Source of the DNA: Paenibacillus bouchesdurhonensis
GTDB lineage: Bacteria; Bacillota; Bacilli; Paenibacillales; Paenibacillaceae
Length of the DNA stretch: 64,000 nucleotides
NCBI RefSeq assembly: GCF_900155685.1
Contig: NZ_LT732548.1
Location: 1,465,474-1,529,473, forward strand
Direction of reading: 5' to 3'
Shown one piece after another: positions 1 through 9,989 of this stretch (its first letter is position 1; each line of letters starts with the position of its first letter). Position numbers and translations under genes: made by a program. The notes beneath the pieces were generated by a model. That model saw nothing but the letters and a program-made list of their open reading frames with translations, was not told where the DNA came from and searched no databases.

Positions 1-876
1 AGCGATCGAATCATGGTTATTATCGTTTATATTCTATTGTCTTTGCTGGCAATTTCAACTTTGTATCCATTCTTGAATGCTCTGGCAATTTCCTTTAACG
101 AAGGAATGGATACTTCAAGAGGCGGAATTACACTTTGGCCCAGAGTTTTCACATTAGAGAACTATGGTGTTGTGTTTAAAGATGAAAGGCTGATTAATGG
201 GTTTGTTATCTCAGTCCTTCGTACAGTGATCGGTACGTTTTCATCGATATTGTGTACAGCCATCTTTGCATACGGTATGTCGAAAAGGGAACTGATCGGG
301 CGTAAATATTACATGATTATGTGTATTATTACGATGTACTTCGGGGGGGGCTTGATTCCTACATTCCTGCTCATTCGTAATCTTGGACTGATGAATTCCT
401 TCTGGGTATTTATCATACCTTCCTTGATTGGCGTCTGGAATATGATTATATTCCGTACTTTTTTCCAGGGGCTTCCATCAGGTCTTGAGGAGTCGGCTAA
501 AATAGATGGTTGCGGGAACTGGGGTACTTTTTTCCGTATCGTAATACCGCTGTCAGGTCCGGTCATTGCGACTTTATCCCTGTTCGCAGCGGTAGCACAT
601 TGGAATGAATGGTTCTTGGCGGGGATTTATATTTCGGACGTGGATAAATATCCGATACAGACGATCCTTCGGCAGATTCTACTTTCAAATATTGTAACTA
701 GTCAGGGAGGAATGGACTCTGCGGCTTTGGCGCATATGGATAGGGTGAAAACGGTTACGAGTAAGTCGTTGTCTATGGCAACGATGATGGTAGCTACACT
801 TCCGATTATTACGGTGTACCCATTTGTACAGAGGCATTTCGTTAAAGGGGTTCTTGTTGGTTCACTGAAAGAGTAG
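1..876 (+). CDS. Carbohydrate ABC transporter permease, LplC type (5' end outside window)
   Basis: Inner-membrane permease of a CUT1-type sugar importer. The reading frame is open from base 1, with four codons before the first ATG at 13. Family members usually have a short charged leader before the first membrane segment, so the true start probably lies outside the window. About six hydrophobic segments are visible. The EAA-loop motif that contacts the ATPase is present as ESAKIDGCGNWG, and the C-terminus ends in the family-typical form VLVGSLKE. The lipoprotein gene follows after 84 bases and a YesN/YesM pair after that, the usual LplABC arrangement. No ATPase gene lies nearby, so a shared MsmX-like ATPase is inferred. 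The substrate cannot be read from sequence. Confidence 0.9.
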   Translation, partial: SDRIMVIIVYILLSLLAISTLYPFLNALAISFNEGMDTSRGGITLWPRVFTLENYGVVFKDERLINGFVISVLRTVIGTFSSILCTAIFAYGMSKRELIGRKYYMIMCIITMYFGGGLIPTFLLIRNLGLMNSFWVFIIPSLIGVWNMIIFRTFFQGLPSGLEESAKIDGCGNWGTFFRIVIPLSGPVIATLSLFAAVAHWNEWFLAGIYISDVDKYPIQTILRQILLSNIVTSQGGMDSAALAHMDRVKTVTSKSLSMATMMVATLPIITVYPFVQRHFVKGVLVGSLKE

Positions 877-960
877 ATCGAGTAAGGCTATTTCGTAGGA
901 TTGAGTTTAGAGCATATCGCTTTAAACATAAATAAGAAATTGAAAGGGGAAAGCAGCAGG

Positions 961-2625
961 ATGAAAAAAAGAAATTGGTTAGTCAGTATCTTGTCTGTGG
1001 TAATGATCTTTTCACTCATGGTGGGTTGCTCATCCGGTAATGGCGGAAACAAAACAGCCGCACCGAGCAACAATGGGGGAGAACAGCAAGGGGAAGAAAC
1101 GCCTCAGGAGTCAGACCTGTATCAGCTTGGCAAAGAGCCTCTTGAAATCTCTATCTTCGGTAACTACGATTGGTATAACATGCCGAAGTGGGGAGCAGAT
1201 CCCATGACAAAATGGGTTCAAGACAACAAGAAGATTACAGTTATTGAAACTCCGAACGGCGGTAATGCAGCTCAGAAGCTCAATACGATGATTGCTTCCG
1301 GTGAGATGCCGGACATTGTCTGGGGAGAGCGCGGTGCAGACGTAGAGCGTCTTCGGGAAGCTGGGCTTCTTGTGCCGCTCGACGACTATCTGGAAAAATA
1401 CCCGAACTTGAAGAAATGGCTTGACCCTGTAGCATTGAATATGCTGCGTTCACCAGACGGGAAGCTGTATCAATTCCCGAACTGGTATACGAACCGTCCG
1501 AACGGAAATGCGGGCTGGGTAGTAAATAAGAAAATTTACGAGGAGCTAGGTTCTCCTAAGCTTGAGACAACTGACGATCTGTACAGCTATTTGAAAATGG
1601 TTAAAGAAAAATATCCGAACGTCATTCCATTGGAAACAGACTTGGCCGCGGAGGGACATGGTCTTAGCCAAATTTACTCCGCATTTAAGGAAAACAATTT
1701 AAGTGCTGAAAGATATTATGCTGTTCCAGTCGGCGACAAGATGGAATCGATCTATACAGATGAGGCATTCCGTGAATCGGTTGTCTACACTGCTAAATTG
1801 TTCCGCGAAGGTCTGATCACACAAGATGCAATGACTCAAACTCGTGATCAGGTTCAAGAAAAGCTTACATCCGGCCGCGTAGCTGTGTATGCTTCCGGGA
1901 ATCCTACGGTATTTGCGATGGAAGCTGATGTAGCACTAAGAAAGAAAGATCCAAACGATGGTTATTTCATGATTTGGCCGATCCATAAAGAAGGTCTGGA
2001 CAAAAACAAAATTTTCCCAGGTACTTATAATAAATTAGGCTGGAACGCTGCGGTAATTACAACTAGCGCGAAGGATCCTGAAGCTGTATTTGCTTTCCTT
2101 GACTGGTGGACTGGACCTGAAGGTATGGTCTTGCAATACTACGATGTTGAGGGAGAGTTCTGGCAAGGATGGCAAGAGGATGGAATTACGCCGATATTTA
2201 CAGAAAAATATGTAACGGAAAGAGACAAACTTGCTGAGCATCAGAAAGCGACTGATCCTTTCCAGTGGGTGGGTAATACAGTATACTTAGATGATATGAA
2301 GGGGAAATATGAAGAGACTCTAAATGAAGAGGATCGCAACTGGGCCACTTACTGGCAATATAAAATTACTTGGAAAACACAAGGCGACTATACGGAGTTT
2401 GTAAATATGCATCCGATGCCGGAAACCGAGGAAGGCATTGCATTCCAGCGGGTTAAGGATATCTGGCTGAAAGTAAGAGCGCAAACTTTATATGCGAAAA
2501 CAGATGAAGAAGCAATTGCAATGCTGGATAAAGCCCAAGAGGATTCTATGAAAGCTGGATTCCAAATAGTTCTCGATTATTATACAATGAAGTGGGAAGA
2601 GAACAAGGCAATGATTAACAGATAA
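961..2625 (+). CDS. Extracellular sugar-binding lipoprotein, LplA type
   Basis: Substrate-binding lipoprotein of the importer whose permease lies just upstream, anchored outside the membrane. The ATG at 961 was chosen over an in-frame TTG at 901: it has a GGGG-rich ribosome binding site and begins directly with a lipoprotein signal peptide (MKKRNW, hydrophobic stretch, lipobox LMVGC). The mature protein starts with a low-complexity Gly/Asn/Gln linker. At 554 residues it has the size of LplA/YtcQ-type binding proteins, which are larger than maltose-binding proteins. It contains several Trp-rich stretches, as expected of carbohydrate binding. The ligand is unknown, possibly an oligosaccharide. 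Confidence 0.9.
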   Translation: MKKRNWLVSILSVVMIFSLMVGCSSGNGGNKTAAPSNNGGEQQGEETPQESDLYQLGKEPLEISIFGNYDWYNMPKWGADPMTKWVQDNKKITVIETPNGGNAAQKLNTMIASGEMPDIVWGERGADVERLREAGLLVPLDDYLEKYPNLKKWLDPVALNMLRSPDGKLYQFPNWYTNRPNGNAGWVVNKKIYEELGSPKLETTDDLYSYLKMVKEKYPNVIPLETDLAAEGHGLSQIYSAFKENNLSAERYYAVPVGDKMESIYTDEAFRESVVYTAKLFREGLITQDAMTQTRDQVQEKLTSGRVAVYASGNPTVFAMEADVALRKKDPNDGYFMIWPIHKEGLDKNKIFPGTYNKLGWNAAVITTSAKDPEAVFAFLDWWTGPEGMVLQYYDVEGEFWQGWQEDGITPIFTEKYVTERDKLAEHQKATDPFQWVGNTVYLDDMKGKYEETLNEEDRNWATYWQYKITWKTQGDYTEFVNMHPMPETEEGIAFQRVKDIWLKVRAQTLYAKTDEEAIAMLDKAQEDSMKAGFQIVLDYYTMKWEENKAMINR

Positions 2626-2649
2626 TTAATAGAAATAAATAATTGTATT

Positions 2650-2673
2650 TGAGGGGGCCTACGGGACCCCTCA
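2650..2673 (+). terminator. Hairpin after the lipoprotein gene, weak terminator or attenuator
   Basis: A perfect 7-bp stem (TGAGGGG / CCCCTCA) closes a 10-base loop 25 bases after the lipoprotein stop. No T-tract follows, so it may reduce read-through into the yesN-like gene or protect the mRNA end rather than stop transcription fully. Confidence 0.4.
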
Positions 2674-2748
2674 TTGCGTTATTCAAATGCCGAGACTGAA
2701 AATTATAATTCTTAACCCAAGAAGATGGTTTAAGGGGGGATGTCCGCG

Positions 2749-4323
2749 ATGTACAAAGTGCTGTTAGCCGATGATGAGATGCTTGACCTTGAAGGAATGA
2801 AGCAATTCATCCCTTGGTCTGAGCTTGGGCTTGAAGTGGTTGGTGCGGTGAGTAATGGATTCGCTGCCTGTGAAGTTATTGAGCATCGGCCGGTTGATAT
2901 ATTGGTGACGGATATCAATATGCCCAATATGTCAGGGCTGGAGCTGGCACGGAAGGCAATTGAAAAGAAGCCGGACATTCGCATCGTGTTCGTGAGCGGG
3001 TATCAGGATTTTCACTATGTGAAGCAGGCGTTATCTATGAAGGCTTGCAGCTATGTGCTTAAGCCGGTGGATGACGATGAATTGATCGCATCCCTGCAAA
3101 CAATCAGGCAGGAGCTCGAAATCGAAGGTAAACGGAAGGAAGCCGAGGAGCATTACCATAGCATGATTCCCATGGCAAAGAATGAGCTGCTCATTCGTTT
3201 GCTGGAAGGAGATCTGCATGGGGAGGAGTCTGAGTCTTTGACACGGCTAGCGGCAGCCCATGGGCTGTTTTCACTTCAAGGCCCGTTGCGGGTGGCCGTC
3301 ATTGAAATGGATGATTTGGATTGGAAGAATCGGAGCACACCAGAAGAGGCTGGCCAATTCGATCAATGGCTGCAAGCGATGAATAAGGTACTGCAGGAGT
3401 GCGGCATGCAGCATACCTGCAAGCTGTCCAAACGGCGGTTAGCTATCATCATGCAGGGAGATAGAGTGAATGAATGCATATTTACATTATATGATGCGGT
3501 TAACTCGAAGCTGGCCGTCTCCGTGACGATCGGTCTTGGAGAGCCGGTGGAGGAAATATCCCTGCTTCCGGAATCCTATAGACAAGCACTAGAAGCGCTG
3601 GATGGCAAGATGTTTATTGGCAGAGGACATCTTATTAAGTATGAAGAAGTTCGCCGTACCCCGGAAATGAAGGATGCGAGAACGCTGGACATTCGTCTCG
3701 ATGCTTTGTTCAAGGCGATGTCTAACTATGAGCTCGTTAAAATACATGACGAGATCGATAATTTGTTCCAATCGGTCTCGACGCTGCGCTCCAAGTTTAC
3801 GATCTATAACCTGGCAATTTATATTGTGTTTAAGCTGGAGGACTACTTGAGCACGCTGGATGAGGATTTATCCAAGCTGTTGGGCTTCGAGCTCTCTAAT
3901 CTGGATATTGTTTTGAAATTTGAAATGATGGACGATATTCGCTCCTGGCTCGTACGTAAAGCTTTCGAAATTTCCGAAACTCTGCGGCAGAGAGAGAACT
4001 CCCAGTGCAGCAGGCTAATCCGTGAGATAATGAGCACGATGCAGGAGCAGATGCACGAGAATATTACATTGAAGGATATTGCCCACAAATTTTCCTTCTC
4101 ACCGAATTACTTGGGTCATCTATTTAAGGAAGAAGTAGGCAAGACCTTTAGCGAAATGCTTGTTCAGCTAAGAATGGAGAAAGCGAGCGAGTTGTTGCGA
4201 AATTCAACGCTTAAAATTTATGAGGTAGCCGATCAGGTTGGATATCGTTATATCCCCTATTTCAGCAGGCAATTTAAAGAAACCTACGGGATGACGCCTA
4301 TGGAATTTCGCAAACGAGAGTAA
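2749..4323 (+). CDS. Response regulator with AraC-type DNA-binding domain, YesN family
   Basis: Transcriptional regulator partnered with the histidine kinase encoded next. Residues 1-120 form a receiver domain: acidic pocket in LLADDE, phospho-acceptor Asp in ILVTDINMP near residue 55, and Lys in YVLKPV. A middle region of about 280 residues is typical of YesN proteins. Residues 425-524 carry two helix-turn-helix motifs of AraC type, ending with the signature YFSRQFKETYGMTPMEFRK. An ATG at 2740 touches the ribosome binding site, so the ATG at 2749, about ten bases from AAGGGGG, is preferred. It probably activates the upstream sugar transport genes. Confidence 0.9.
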   Translation: MYKVLLADDEMLDLEGMKQFIPWSELGLEVVGAVSNGFAACEVIEHRPVDILVTDINMPNMSGLELARKAIEKKPDIRIVFVSGYQDFHYVKQALSMKACSYVLKPVDDDELIASLQTIRQELEIEGKRKEAEEHYHSMIPMAKNELLIRLLEGDLHGEESESLTRLAAAHGLFSLQGPLRVAVIEMDDLDWKNRSTPEEAGQFDQWLQAMNKVLQECGMQHTCKLSKRRLAIIMQGDRVNECIFTLYDAVNSKLAVSVTIGLGEPVEEISLLPESYRQALEALDGKMFIGRGHLIKYEEVRRTPEMKDARTLDIRLDALFKAMSNYELVKIHDEIDNLFQSVSTLRSKFTIYNLAIYIVFKLEDYLSTLDEDLSKLLGFELSNLDIVLKFEMMDDIRSWLVRKAFEISETLRQRENSQCSRLIREIMSTMQEQMHENITLKDIAHKFSFSPNYLGHLFKEEVGKTFSEMLVQLRMEKASELLRNSTLKIYEVADQVGYRYIPYFSRQFKETYGMTPMEFRKRE

Positions 4324-4338
4324 CTCGGGAGGGAAAAC

Positions 4339-6114
4339 ATGTTAGCCCCTATTCATAAGAAAAAGAAGCAGAGGCAGTATATTCCGTTCGGCTATAAGCT
4401 GATGCTGACGTATATGTTCTTTATCGTCATTCCTGTCATCGCGATTGGCTATTTCTCAAATGCGATGTATCAAGAATCGATCCGCAAGCATGCCCGAACG
4501 AATTTGCAGGGAACGCTGCTGCAAATCAGGAATAATATCGAATACAAACTGGAGGATGTGGAACGAGTTTCTTCTATTATATATGATGATTATTCATTAG
4601 TACTGCACCTACGCCATTTCGAGAACGGCTGGGATACTTATGATAGGACGGTTACGACGCTTAGACCCAAATTCCAGAATGCGATGCAAGCAACCAGGTT
4701 GAATATGAGCATGTTCATCTTTTTGCAAAATCAGAATTTCAACGAATCCTATTACGGCTCCTTCGAGCAGGAGGATTTGGATATGCTCCAAGGCAAATAC
4801 AATATTTATCATCTGGATCGGCTGGAAAATCAAAATTGGTATACAACGCATCCCGAAGAAGTGTATGGGAAAACGATGGTTTGGAAGATGGTGCTGCGGG
4901 ATGAGGAATACGGTCGGATATCCCTATTACGGCGCATGGTTGATGTATTCCCGCTGGAAGTCAAGGAAGTCGGATTTATGCGTTTTAGCGCTAGAATACA
5001 GGAGCTGTTCGAAGCGATGGACTATTTGAAAATCGGGGAGGGCAGCGTACTACTGCTTAGGGATGAGCAGGGCCAAGTTTTATATCAGTCGGGCGAAGCC
5101 CCCGTAGACGAGGGGATGGAGGCGCTGTCGGAGAGGGATTATTTAGTCATCACGGAAACCTTGAATGACGGGAATTGGAAGCTTCACGCCTATGTGCCGA
5201 TGACGATTATGGAGCGGGATTCTGCGCGAGTCAGTATGTTTATATTGGGGACATGTGTTATTTTACTGATCGTATTCTCGATCGCGGGGATGTTCATTTC
5301 TCGGTATTTTTCGGTACGCGTCATGAAGATCGTGTCCGTATTAAATGCCTTTAGGGAAGGCGACCTGCACAAGCGCATGCGTTATCGGGGAAAGGATGAA
5401 TTCTCGCAAATCGCTTCCGCGCTGAATGAGATGGGCCAAAATATCGACCATCTCATCGAGCAGGTGTATCTTACGCAAATTGAGAAAAAGGAAGCGGAAC
5501 TGGAATCCTTGCAGGCGCAAATCAATCCGCATTTTCTGTATAACACCTTGTCATCTATTAGCCGGCTGGCCAAGTTCGGCAAAATTGACAAGCTGCAGAA
5601 GATGGTGCTTGATCTTGCCAAATTCTATCGACTCTCTCTAAATGAAGGAAGAACGGTTATTCCAATTCGCCATGAGCTGGAGCAGGCGGAAGCCTATCTT
5701 AATATCCAGAGGACGAAATACGGGGACAAGGTGACGATTTCCTATGACCTCGATCCAGAGATTGTAAGGTACGTCACGATTAAATTGATATTGCAGCCTT
5801 TCATTGAAAATGCGATGGAGCATGCCTGGTTCGGTGATGCTCTGCACATCCGGATTGAAGCGAGAAAAGCTGGAGACAGCATCGTATTCAAAGTGATCGA
5901 TAACGGTCTGGGCATGTCGCCTGTACTCATTCGGCGCATCTTCGACCCAGTCGAAGGACAGAATGTCGGCTTTGGCATCCGCAACGTAAATAGCCGCATC
6001 CAGCTCCATTTCGGCGCTGAATACGGCGTAACGATCGGCAGCAGGCCGGGGATGGGGACGACGGTGCAGATCGTCATCCCCGCTACCCCTTACTTCCCGG
6101 AGGAAGTGGACTGA
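4339..6114 (+). CDS. Sensor histidine kinase, YesM family
   Basis: Membrane sensor kinase of the LytS/YesM type. Residues 18-40 form the first membrane segment, followed by an extracellular sensor region of about 260 residues. A second membrane segment lies near 300-322, then a HAMP linker, then the His_kinase domain with the phospho-acceptor His in INPHFLYNTLSS (near 397). The ATP-binding domain has its N-box in QPFIENAMEHAW and a glycine-rich VGFGIRNVNSRI. The ribosome binding site GGGAGG lies eight bases before ATG, and the gene follows the yesN-like gene by 15 bases. Its last 25 bases overlap the 3' end of the convergent aspartate ammonia-lyase gene. Confidence 0.92.
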   Translation: MLAPIHKKKKQRQYIPFGYKLMLTYMFFIVIPVIAIGYFSNAMYQESIRKHARTNLQGTLLQIRNNIEYKLEDVERVSSIIYDDYSLVLHLRHFENGWDTYDRTVTTLRPKFQNAMQATRLNMSMFIFLQNQNFNESYYGSFEQEDLDMLQGKYNIYHLDRLENQNWYTTHPEEVYGKTMVWKMVLRDEEYGRISLLRRMVDVFPLEVKEVGFMRFSARIQELFEAMDYLKIGEGSVLLLRDEQGQVLYQSGEAPVDEGMEALSERDYLVITETLNDGNWKLHAYVPMTIMERDSARVSMFILGTCVILLIVFSIAGMFISRYFSVRVMKIVSVLNAFREGDLHKRMRYRGKDEFSQIASALNEMGQNIDHLIEQVYLTQIEKKEAELESLQAQINPHFLYNTLSSISRLAKFGKIDKLQKMVLDLAKFYRLSLNEGRTVIPIRHELEQAEAYLNIQRTKYGDKVTISYDLDPEIVRYVTIKLILQPFIENAMEHAWFGDALHIRIEARKAGDSIVFKVIDNGLGMSPVLIRRIFDPVEGQNVGFGIRNVNSRIQLHFGAEYGVTIGSRPGMGTTVQIVIPATPYFPEEVD

Positions 6115-7529
6115 TGCAGGAATTTGGCCCCGGCAATTCCCGGTGAGGTCATCTCATGGGGATCGAGGATTTCATCCAGCTCCTCCGGGGTCAACACTTT
6201 ATATTCAAGGCATAGCTCTCGGACGGAGCGACCCGTGGCAATGGCTTCGGCAGCGATTTTGCTGACCGTTTCGTAGCCGAGATGCGGGTTGAGCGCGGTA
6301 ATAATACCGACGCTTTGATCCACATAGGATTGGCATTGCTCCACATTCGCTGTGATTCCTTCCAGACAGTACTTCTGGAACGATTGGAAGGCCTGGTTCA
6401 TGATGCTGATGGACTGCATCAGGTTGAACACGAGCACGGGCTCCATGACGTTCAATTCGAATTGTCCGGCTTCCGCAGCCATGCTAATCGTGGTGTCATT
6501 GCCGATGACCTGGAACGCGACCTGGTTGATGAGCTCGGCCATGACCGGATTGACTTTGCCCGGCATGATCGAGGAGCCCGGCTGGCGAGCCGGCAAGGTG
6601 ATTTCCCTGATTCCTGCTCTAGGCCCGGAAGACATGAGCCGTAAATCGTTGGCGATTTTGGACATGTTGATCATGCAAAGCTTAAGCGCAGCAGATGTCT
6701 CTGTATACGCATCGCAGTTCTGGGTAGCGTCTACTAGCTGGCCTGCTGAGAACATCGGGTAGCCGCTAAACTCTGCCAGAAGCTTGACGACGCGCTCAAT
6801 ATACTTGGGCTCCGCATTTAAGCCAGTGCCCACCGCTGTGGCGCCCATATTGATTTCGAACAAAGCTTGTCTGGTCTGATCCATTCTGCGAATGTCTCTT
6901 TCCAGCACACGACGATAAGCTTCGAACTCTTGTCCGAGACGGATGGGGACGGCATCCTGCAAATGAGTTCGTCCCATTTTGATAATGCTGTCGAACTCCT
7001 GCGCTTTTTTCTTGAACGTATTGGCCAGCGCGCGAGTCGTCTTGAGCAACCGGTCGAGCAGATTAAGAATTGCTATATGGTTTGCCGTAGGGAAGGCGTC
7101 ATTCGTTGACTGGGACATGTTCACATGGTTGTTCGGGCTAACTGAGGCATAGTCGCCTTTCTCTTTGCCCAGAATTTCAAGCGCGCGGTTTGCGATCACT
7201 TCATTGGCATTCATGTTGATGGAAGTGCCGGCGCCGCCCTGAATCGGATCGGTAATGAATTGATCGTGATAATGTCCGCCCATAATTTCGTCAGCCGCCT
7301 GGATTATCGCTTTACCGATCGCAGGGTCAAGCTGGCCGATGTCCATGTTTGCCTGGGCAGCCGCTTTTTTGACCAAAGCGATCGCATGGATAAGCTCGGA
7401 ATATATTCTGTATCCGGTAATTGGAAAGTTCTCCACGGCACGCATCGTTTGGACGCCATAATAGGCTTCTTTCGGAACTTCTAAGGTACCTAGGAAATCT
7501 TTTTCGATTCGAAATGAGTTGTTTGGCAT
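6090..7529 (-). CDS. aspA: Aspartate ammonia-lyase
   Basis: Cytoplasmic enzyme that reversibly deaminates L-aspartate to fumarate and ammonia. It belongs to the fumarase/aspartase superfamily, shown by the signature GSSIMPGKVNP near residue 320 and by the substrate-loop blocks GRTHLQDAVPIRLGQEF and SQSTNDAFPTA. The start is the ATG at 7529, which follows AGGAGAGGTGG at good spacing; an upstream in-frame extension lacks a ribosome binding site. The length, 479 residues, matches family members. SQSTNDAFPTA and the ending fit aspartase better than fumarase C, but the two are close. It overlaps the kinase gene tail to tail by 25 bases. Confidence 0.9.
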   Translation of the reverse strand: MPNNSFRIEKDFLGTLEVPKEAYYGVQTMRAVENFPITGYRIYSELIHAIALVKKAAAQANMDIGQLDPAIGKAIIQAADEIMGGHYHDQFITDPIQGGAGTSINMNANEVIANRALEILGKEKGDYASVSPNNHVNMSQSTNDAFPTANHIAILNLLDRLLKTTRALANTFKKKAQEFDSIIKMGRTHLQDAVPIRLGQEFEAYRRVLERDIRRMDQTRQALFEINMGATAVGTGLNAEPKYIERVVKLLAEFSGYPMFSAGQLVDATQNCDAYTETSAALKLCMINMSKIANDLRLMSSGPRAGIREITLPARQPGSSIMPGKVNPVMAELINQVAFQVIGNDTTISMAAEAGQFELNVMEPVLVFNLMQSISIMNQAFQSFQKYCLEGITANVEQCQSYVDQSVGIITALNPHLGYETVSKIAAEAIATGRSVRELCLEYKVLTPEELDEILDPHEMTSPGIAGAKFLHQSTSSGK

Positions 7530-7629
7530 GATTCTTCCACCTCTCCTTATATCTACATCTATATTGTAACCTTTTTGAATCACAGGATATCCAGGTAAGG
7601 GCCTGTTTTGCACATATAATTTAATGAGG

Positions 7630-8874
7630 TCAGAATTTATCCGTCAAATAAAAAACGGAATTCTGGGCCGGAAACAATATTTGCAGCAAATCATCCATCG
7701 GCGGATGGGGCTCTTGCCTTGTTCCCGGGTAATGCTCGATCGTCATTTGACTAATATAGCCATGGAACAGCATGGAGACGAACTCCGATTGGCGGAACTT
7801 TAGGGTGGTGACTTCATTGGAATCGAAGTCCTTCACAACCGCTAAATGCGCCTCTTCATAAATGAGCAGCGCGGATTGCCCTTCGCAGGCTATAGCCAGT
7901 CTGAAATCGGTAACCGATTCATACTGGAGCCTGCGCTGCAATACCGGTCTTAGGATATGCAGAGTTTCGGCCAACCGGATCAATTTCCACATCATCAGGT
8001 TCGAAGCATCCTCATCCGCGTGCCACTGCTTTAGAAGTGTCAGTAAGGCGTGATCCGGCGGAAGGCTGAATTGCACCTTCCTTACGTCGGGATGCTGTTC
8101 GAGCAAATGGTATACAAGCGGTAGAATGGCGGATTCGTGTCCCGGCAAGTAGCAGAGCTCCTCAAGTCCGATGGCCTCGTTGTTTTTCCGGCCTAGACGA
8201 CCGTAAGCCGCAATGGAATCGCCTTGCAGGGCCACGGCCCAGGTGCCATCCCGCCACTCTACCGACTGCAGCATGTCCTGCCAATACGTATAGGTACGTA
8301 CCCGTGATAAAGTACGTCTGTTGTTGATTTGCTCATATATATCAGCAACTTGCTTCGTATGGACAGAAGGGTCGAAGGGTTGGATCGAATAAAGGGATGC
8401 CGCCCCGGATTCGGCTATCATTCGGCTTGCTTCGGAGATAACTTTCTCTGCTGTTAGCTGATATTCCATTTCCGGTACGATGGCCCATCCCAATTTCTCA
8501 TAAAAAGGATGGATGACCGCGAAGAGCAACGATAAATCGTAACCCTCCCGTGCCATCCATTCTGTCGATTTGTGCAAAATTTTCAGACCTAACCCTTGCC
8601 CGCGGAATTCGGGTCGCGTTGCTACGCTGCCGATGCCAGCAACCTTGAGAGTAGCTTCTTCTATACGGCATATATAAGGGAAAACTTGGATCGTCGAAGC
8701 GACAACTCCATCCACGACAGCTACCCAAGTTGTATCAAAGCGATAAGTGCTGCTGTGGTCTAGACGGGATTGAAAATAAGACTTGCCTAAGGGAAAGCAC
8801 GTGTCCAACAGTTCATAAACCGCTTCCAACTCGATACGGCTTTGAACCGGACGAATCTCAATACTCGACATCAT
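7630..8874 (-). CDS. Eis-family GNAT N-acetyltransferase
   Basis: Predicted acetyl-CoA-dependent N-acetyltransferase. The N-terminal half is a GNAT fold with the acetyl-CoA loop VATRPEFRGQGLGLKIL. A second, degenerate GNAT-like region follows, and the C-terminal 100 residues resemble the sterol-carrier-like domain of Eis proteins (enhanced intracellular survival/YkwB-like group). Eis relatives acetylate aminoglycosides or lysine side chains; the substrate here is unknown. Two adjacent ATG codons (8874, 8871) follow a weak GTGA; another in-frame ATG at 8889 has no ribosome binding site. It lies 100 bases upstream of aspA in the same direction, with no terminator seen between them. Confidence 0.78.
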   Translation of the reverse strand: MMSSIEIRPVQSRIELEAVYELLDTCFPLGKSYFQSRLDHSSTYRFDTTWVAVVDGVVASTIQVFPYICRIEEATLKVAGIGSVATRPEFRGQGLGLKILHKSTEWMAREGYDLSLLFAVIHPFYEKLGWAIVPEMEYQLTAEKVISEASRMIAESGAASLYSIQPFDPSVHTKQVADIYEQINNRRTLSRVRTYTYWQDMLQSVEWRDGTWAVALQGDSIAAYGRLGRKNNEAIGLEELCYLPGHESAILPLVYHLLEQHPDVRKVQFSLPPDHALLTLLKQWHADEDASNLMMWKLIRLAETLHILRPVLQRRLQYESVTDFRLAIACEGQSALLIYEEAHLAVVKDFDSNEVTTLKFRQSEFVSMLFHGYISQMTIEHYPGTRQEPHPPMDDLLQILFPAQNSVFYLTDKF

Positions 8875-9119
8875 CAGGTCACATCCCATGCTTCATGAAT
8901 TAACTAGATATGTCTAATGTATCATGTTCCATATTATACTCACAAGACAGATAAGGCGGTTCGATGAATTTATTGAGGCTGCAACTTTTCTCCTGTTTTT
9001 AATGTATTAAGTTTAATGTAATTGAGAAATGGGTAAGTTGCTTTAGTGCATTAATAGGAATCATACATAATTATGCTGCGTTGTGCGATATAGATGGCGA
9101 AGAAAGGAGCAAAATAGCT

Positions 9120-9281
9120 ATGAACATTGTCGTTCAAAGTTCATTACCATACTACTCCCAACACCCTAGATCACCAATCATGCATCTTTCCAGGAAGAAT
9201 GACAGTCACAATAAGCCAGTTAAATTCAAGGATGTGCTTCAAGAGAAAATGAAGGCAAACCGCGATAAGCAAAAGCGTTAA
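9120..9281 (+). CDS. Small hypothetical protein, 53 residues
   Basis: A short, basic, hydrophilic protein ending in a Lys/Arg-rich stretch (VLQEKMKANRDKQKR). The ribosome binding site GAAAGGAG lies ten bases before the ATG at 9120. An in-frame earlier codon at 9081 has no such site. The protein has no membrane segment or known domain, and I do not recognise it. It stands alone between the divergent acetyltransferase gene and the convergent ABC exporter genes. Confidence 0.5.
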   Translation: MNIVVQSSLPYYSQHPRSPIMHLSRKNDSHNKPVKFKDVLQEKMKANRDKQKR

Positions 9282-9299
9282 CCTGTATTCGTGCAGGAA

Positions 9300-9989
9300 T
9301 TAGCAGACATCGGCCTTTTCTATATTACGAATAGCCCAGCTGGCAATTGCAGCACCGACAATGGCTAGTGCTAGCGGCACGTAAACGATCGAAGCGATTG
9401 AGAAAGCTGGATTGTGCGAGCTGATCAGCGCGACGATCAGTATGGAAGATACAATCGTTGCTGGAATGGATTGTTTGCGTAATCCAAAATACAGAGGAAT
9501 GAGGCTCGTACCTGCTGTGGCGATCGAAAAGGTAAGGATAGATAACACCTGCTGCTGCAGGAAGGCCATGTCTACATTCCCTGGGATGATTTGCAAATAA
9601 GAATTCAGAAGCAGGAAAATCCCCGCCGAAATTAAGTTCGATACAAAAACGGCGGCACCTGTTAAGGCTGCAATAAACAGCAGCTTTACTGCAATCAGCT
9701 TTTTACGGCTAATAGGGTAGGTAAAGAGGACGAAGATGGTCTTATTCTTATATTCCTCGATAATGAGTTTAGAGATCAGCACCCCGGCCAAAATGACAAA
9801 TGTAGCTCTTATGGAAGACCCGATGACAATGCAAGCTTCTTCTAGATCTTTAATGGCCATTTCGCTCGATGCTTCTACATAATTAATTACGATCATCATA
9901 GCAATAATACATAAGTTAGCGATAATGGCACTGATAAAATACCATCCTAGCGAGCACTTTTTGAGCTCTAGCTTCATAAGCTTCATCAC
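9300..9989 (-). CDS. ABC-2 type transporter permease
   Basis: Membrane subunit of an ABC exporter. Six hydrophobic segments fill the 229 residues, starting after the short cytoplasmic leader MMKLMKLELKK, as in BcrB/LanE/LanG-type permeases. It is the last gene of a minus-strand run of response regulator, kinase, ATPase and permease, and overlaps the ATPase gene by four bases, indicating translational coupling. By family and context it probably exports or detoxifies a peptide antibiotic or another membrane-active compound. The exact substrate is not readable. Confidence 0.82.
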   Translation of the reverse strand: MMKLMKLELKKCSLGWYFISAIIANLCIIAMMIVINYVEASSEMAIKDLEEACIVIGSSIRATFVILAGVLISKLIIEEYKNKTIFVLFTYPISRKKLIAVKLLFIAALTGAAVFVSNLISAGIFLLLNSYLQIIPGNVDMAFLQQQVLSILTFSIATAGTSLIPLYFGLRKQSIPATIVSSILIVALISSHNPAFSIASIVYVPLALAIVGAAIASWAIRNIEKADVC

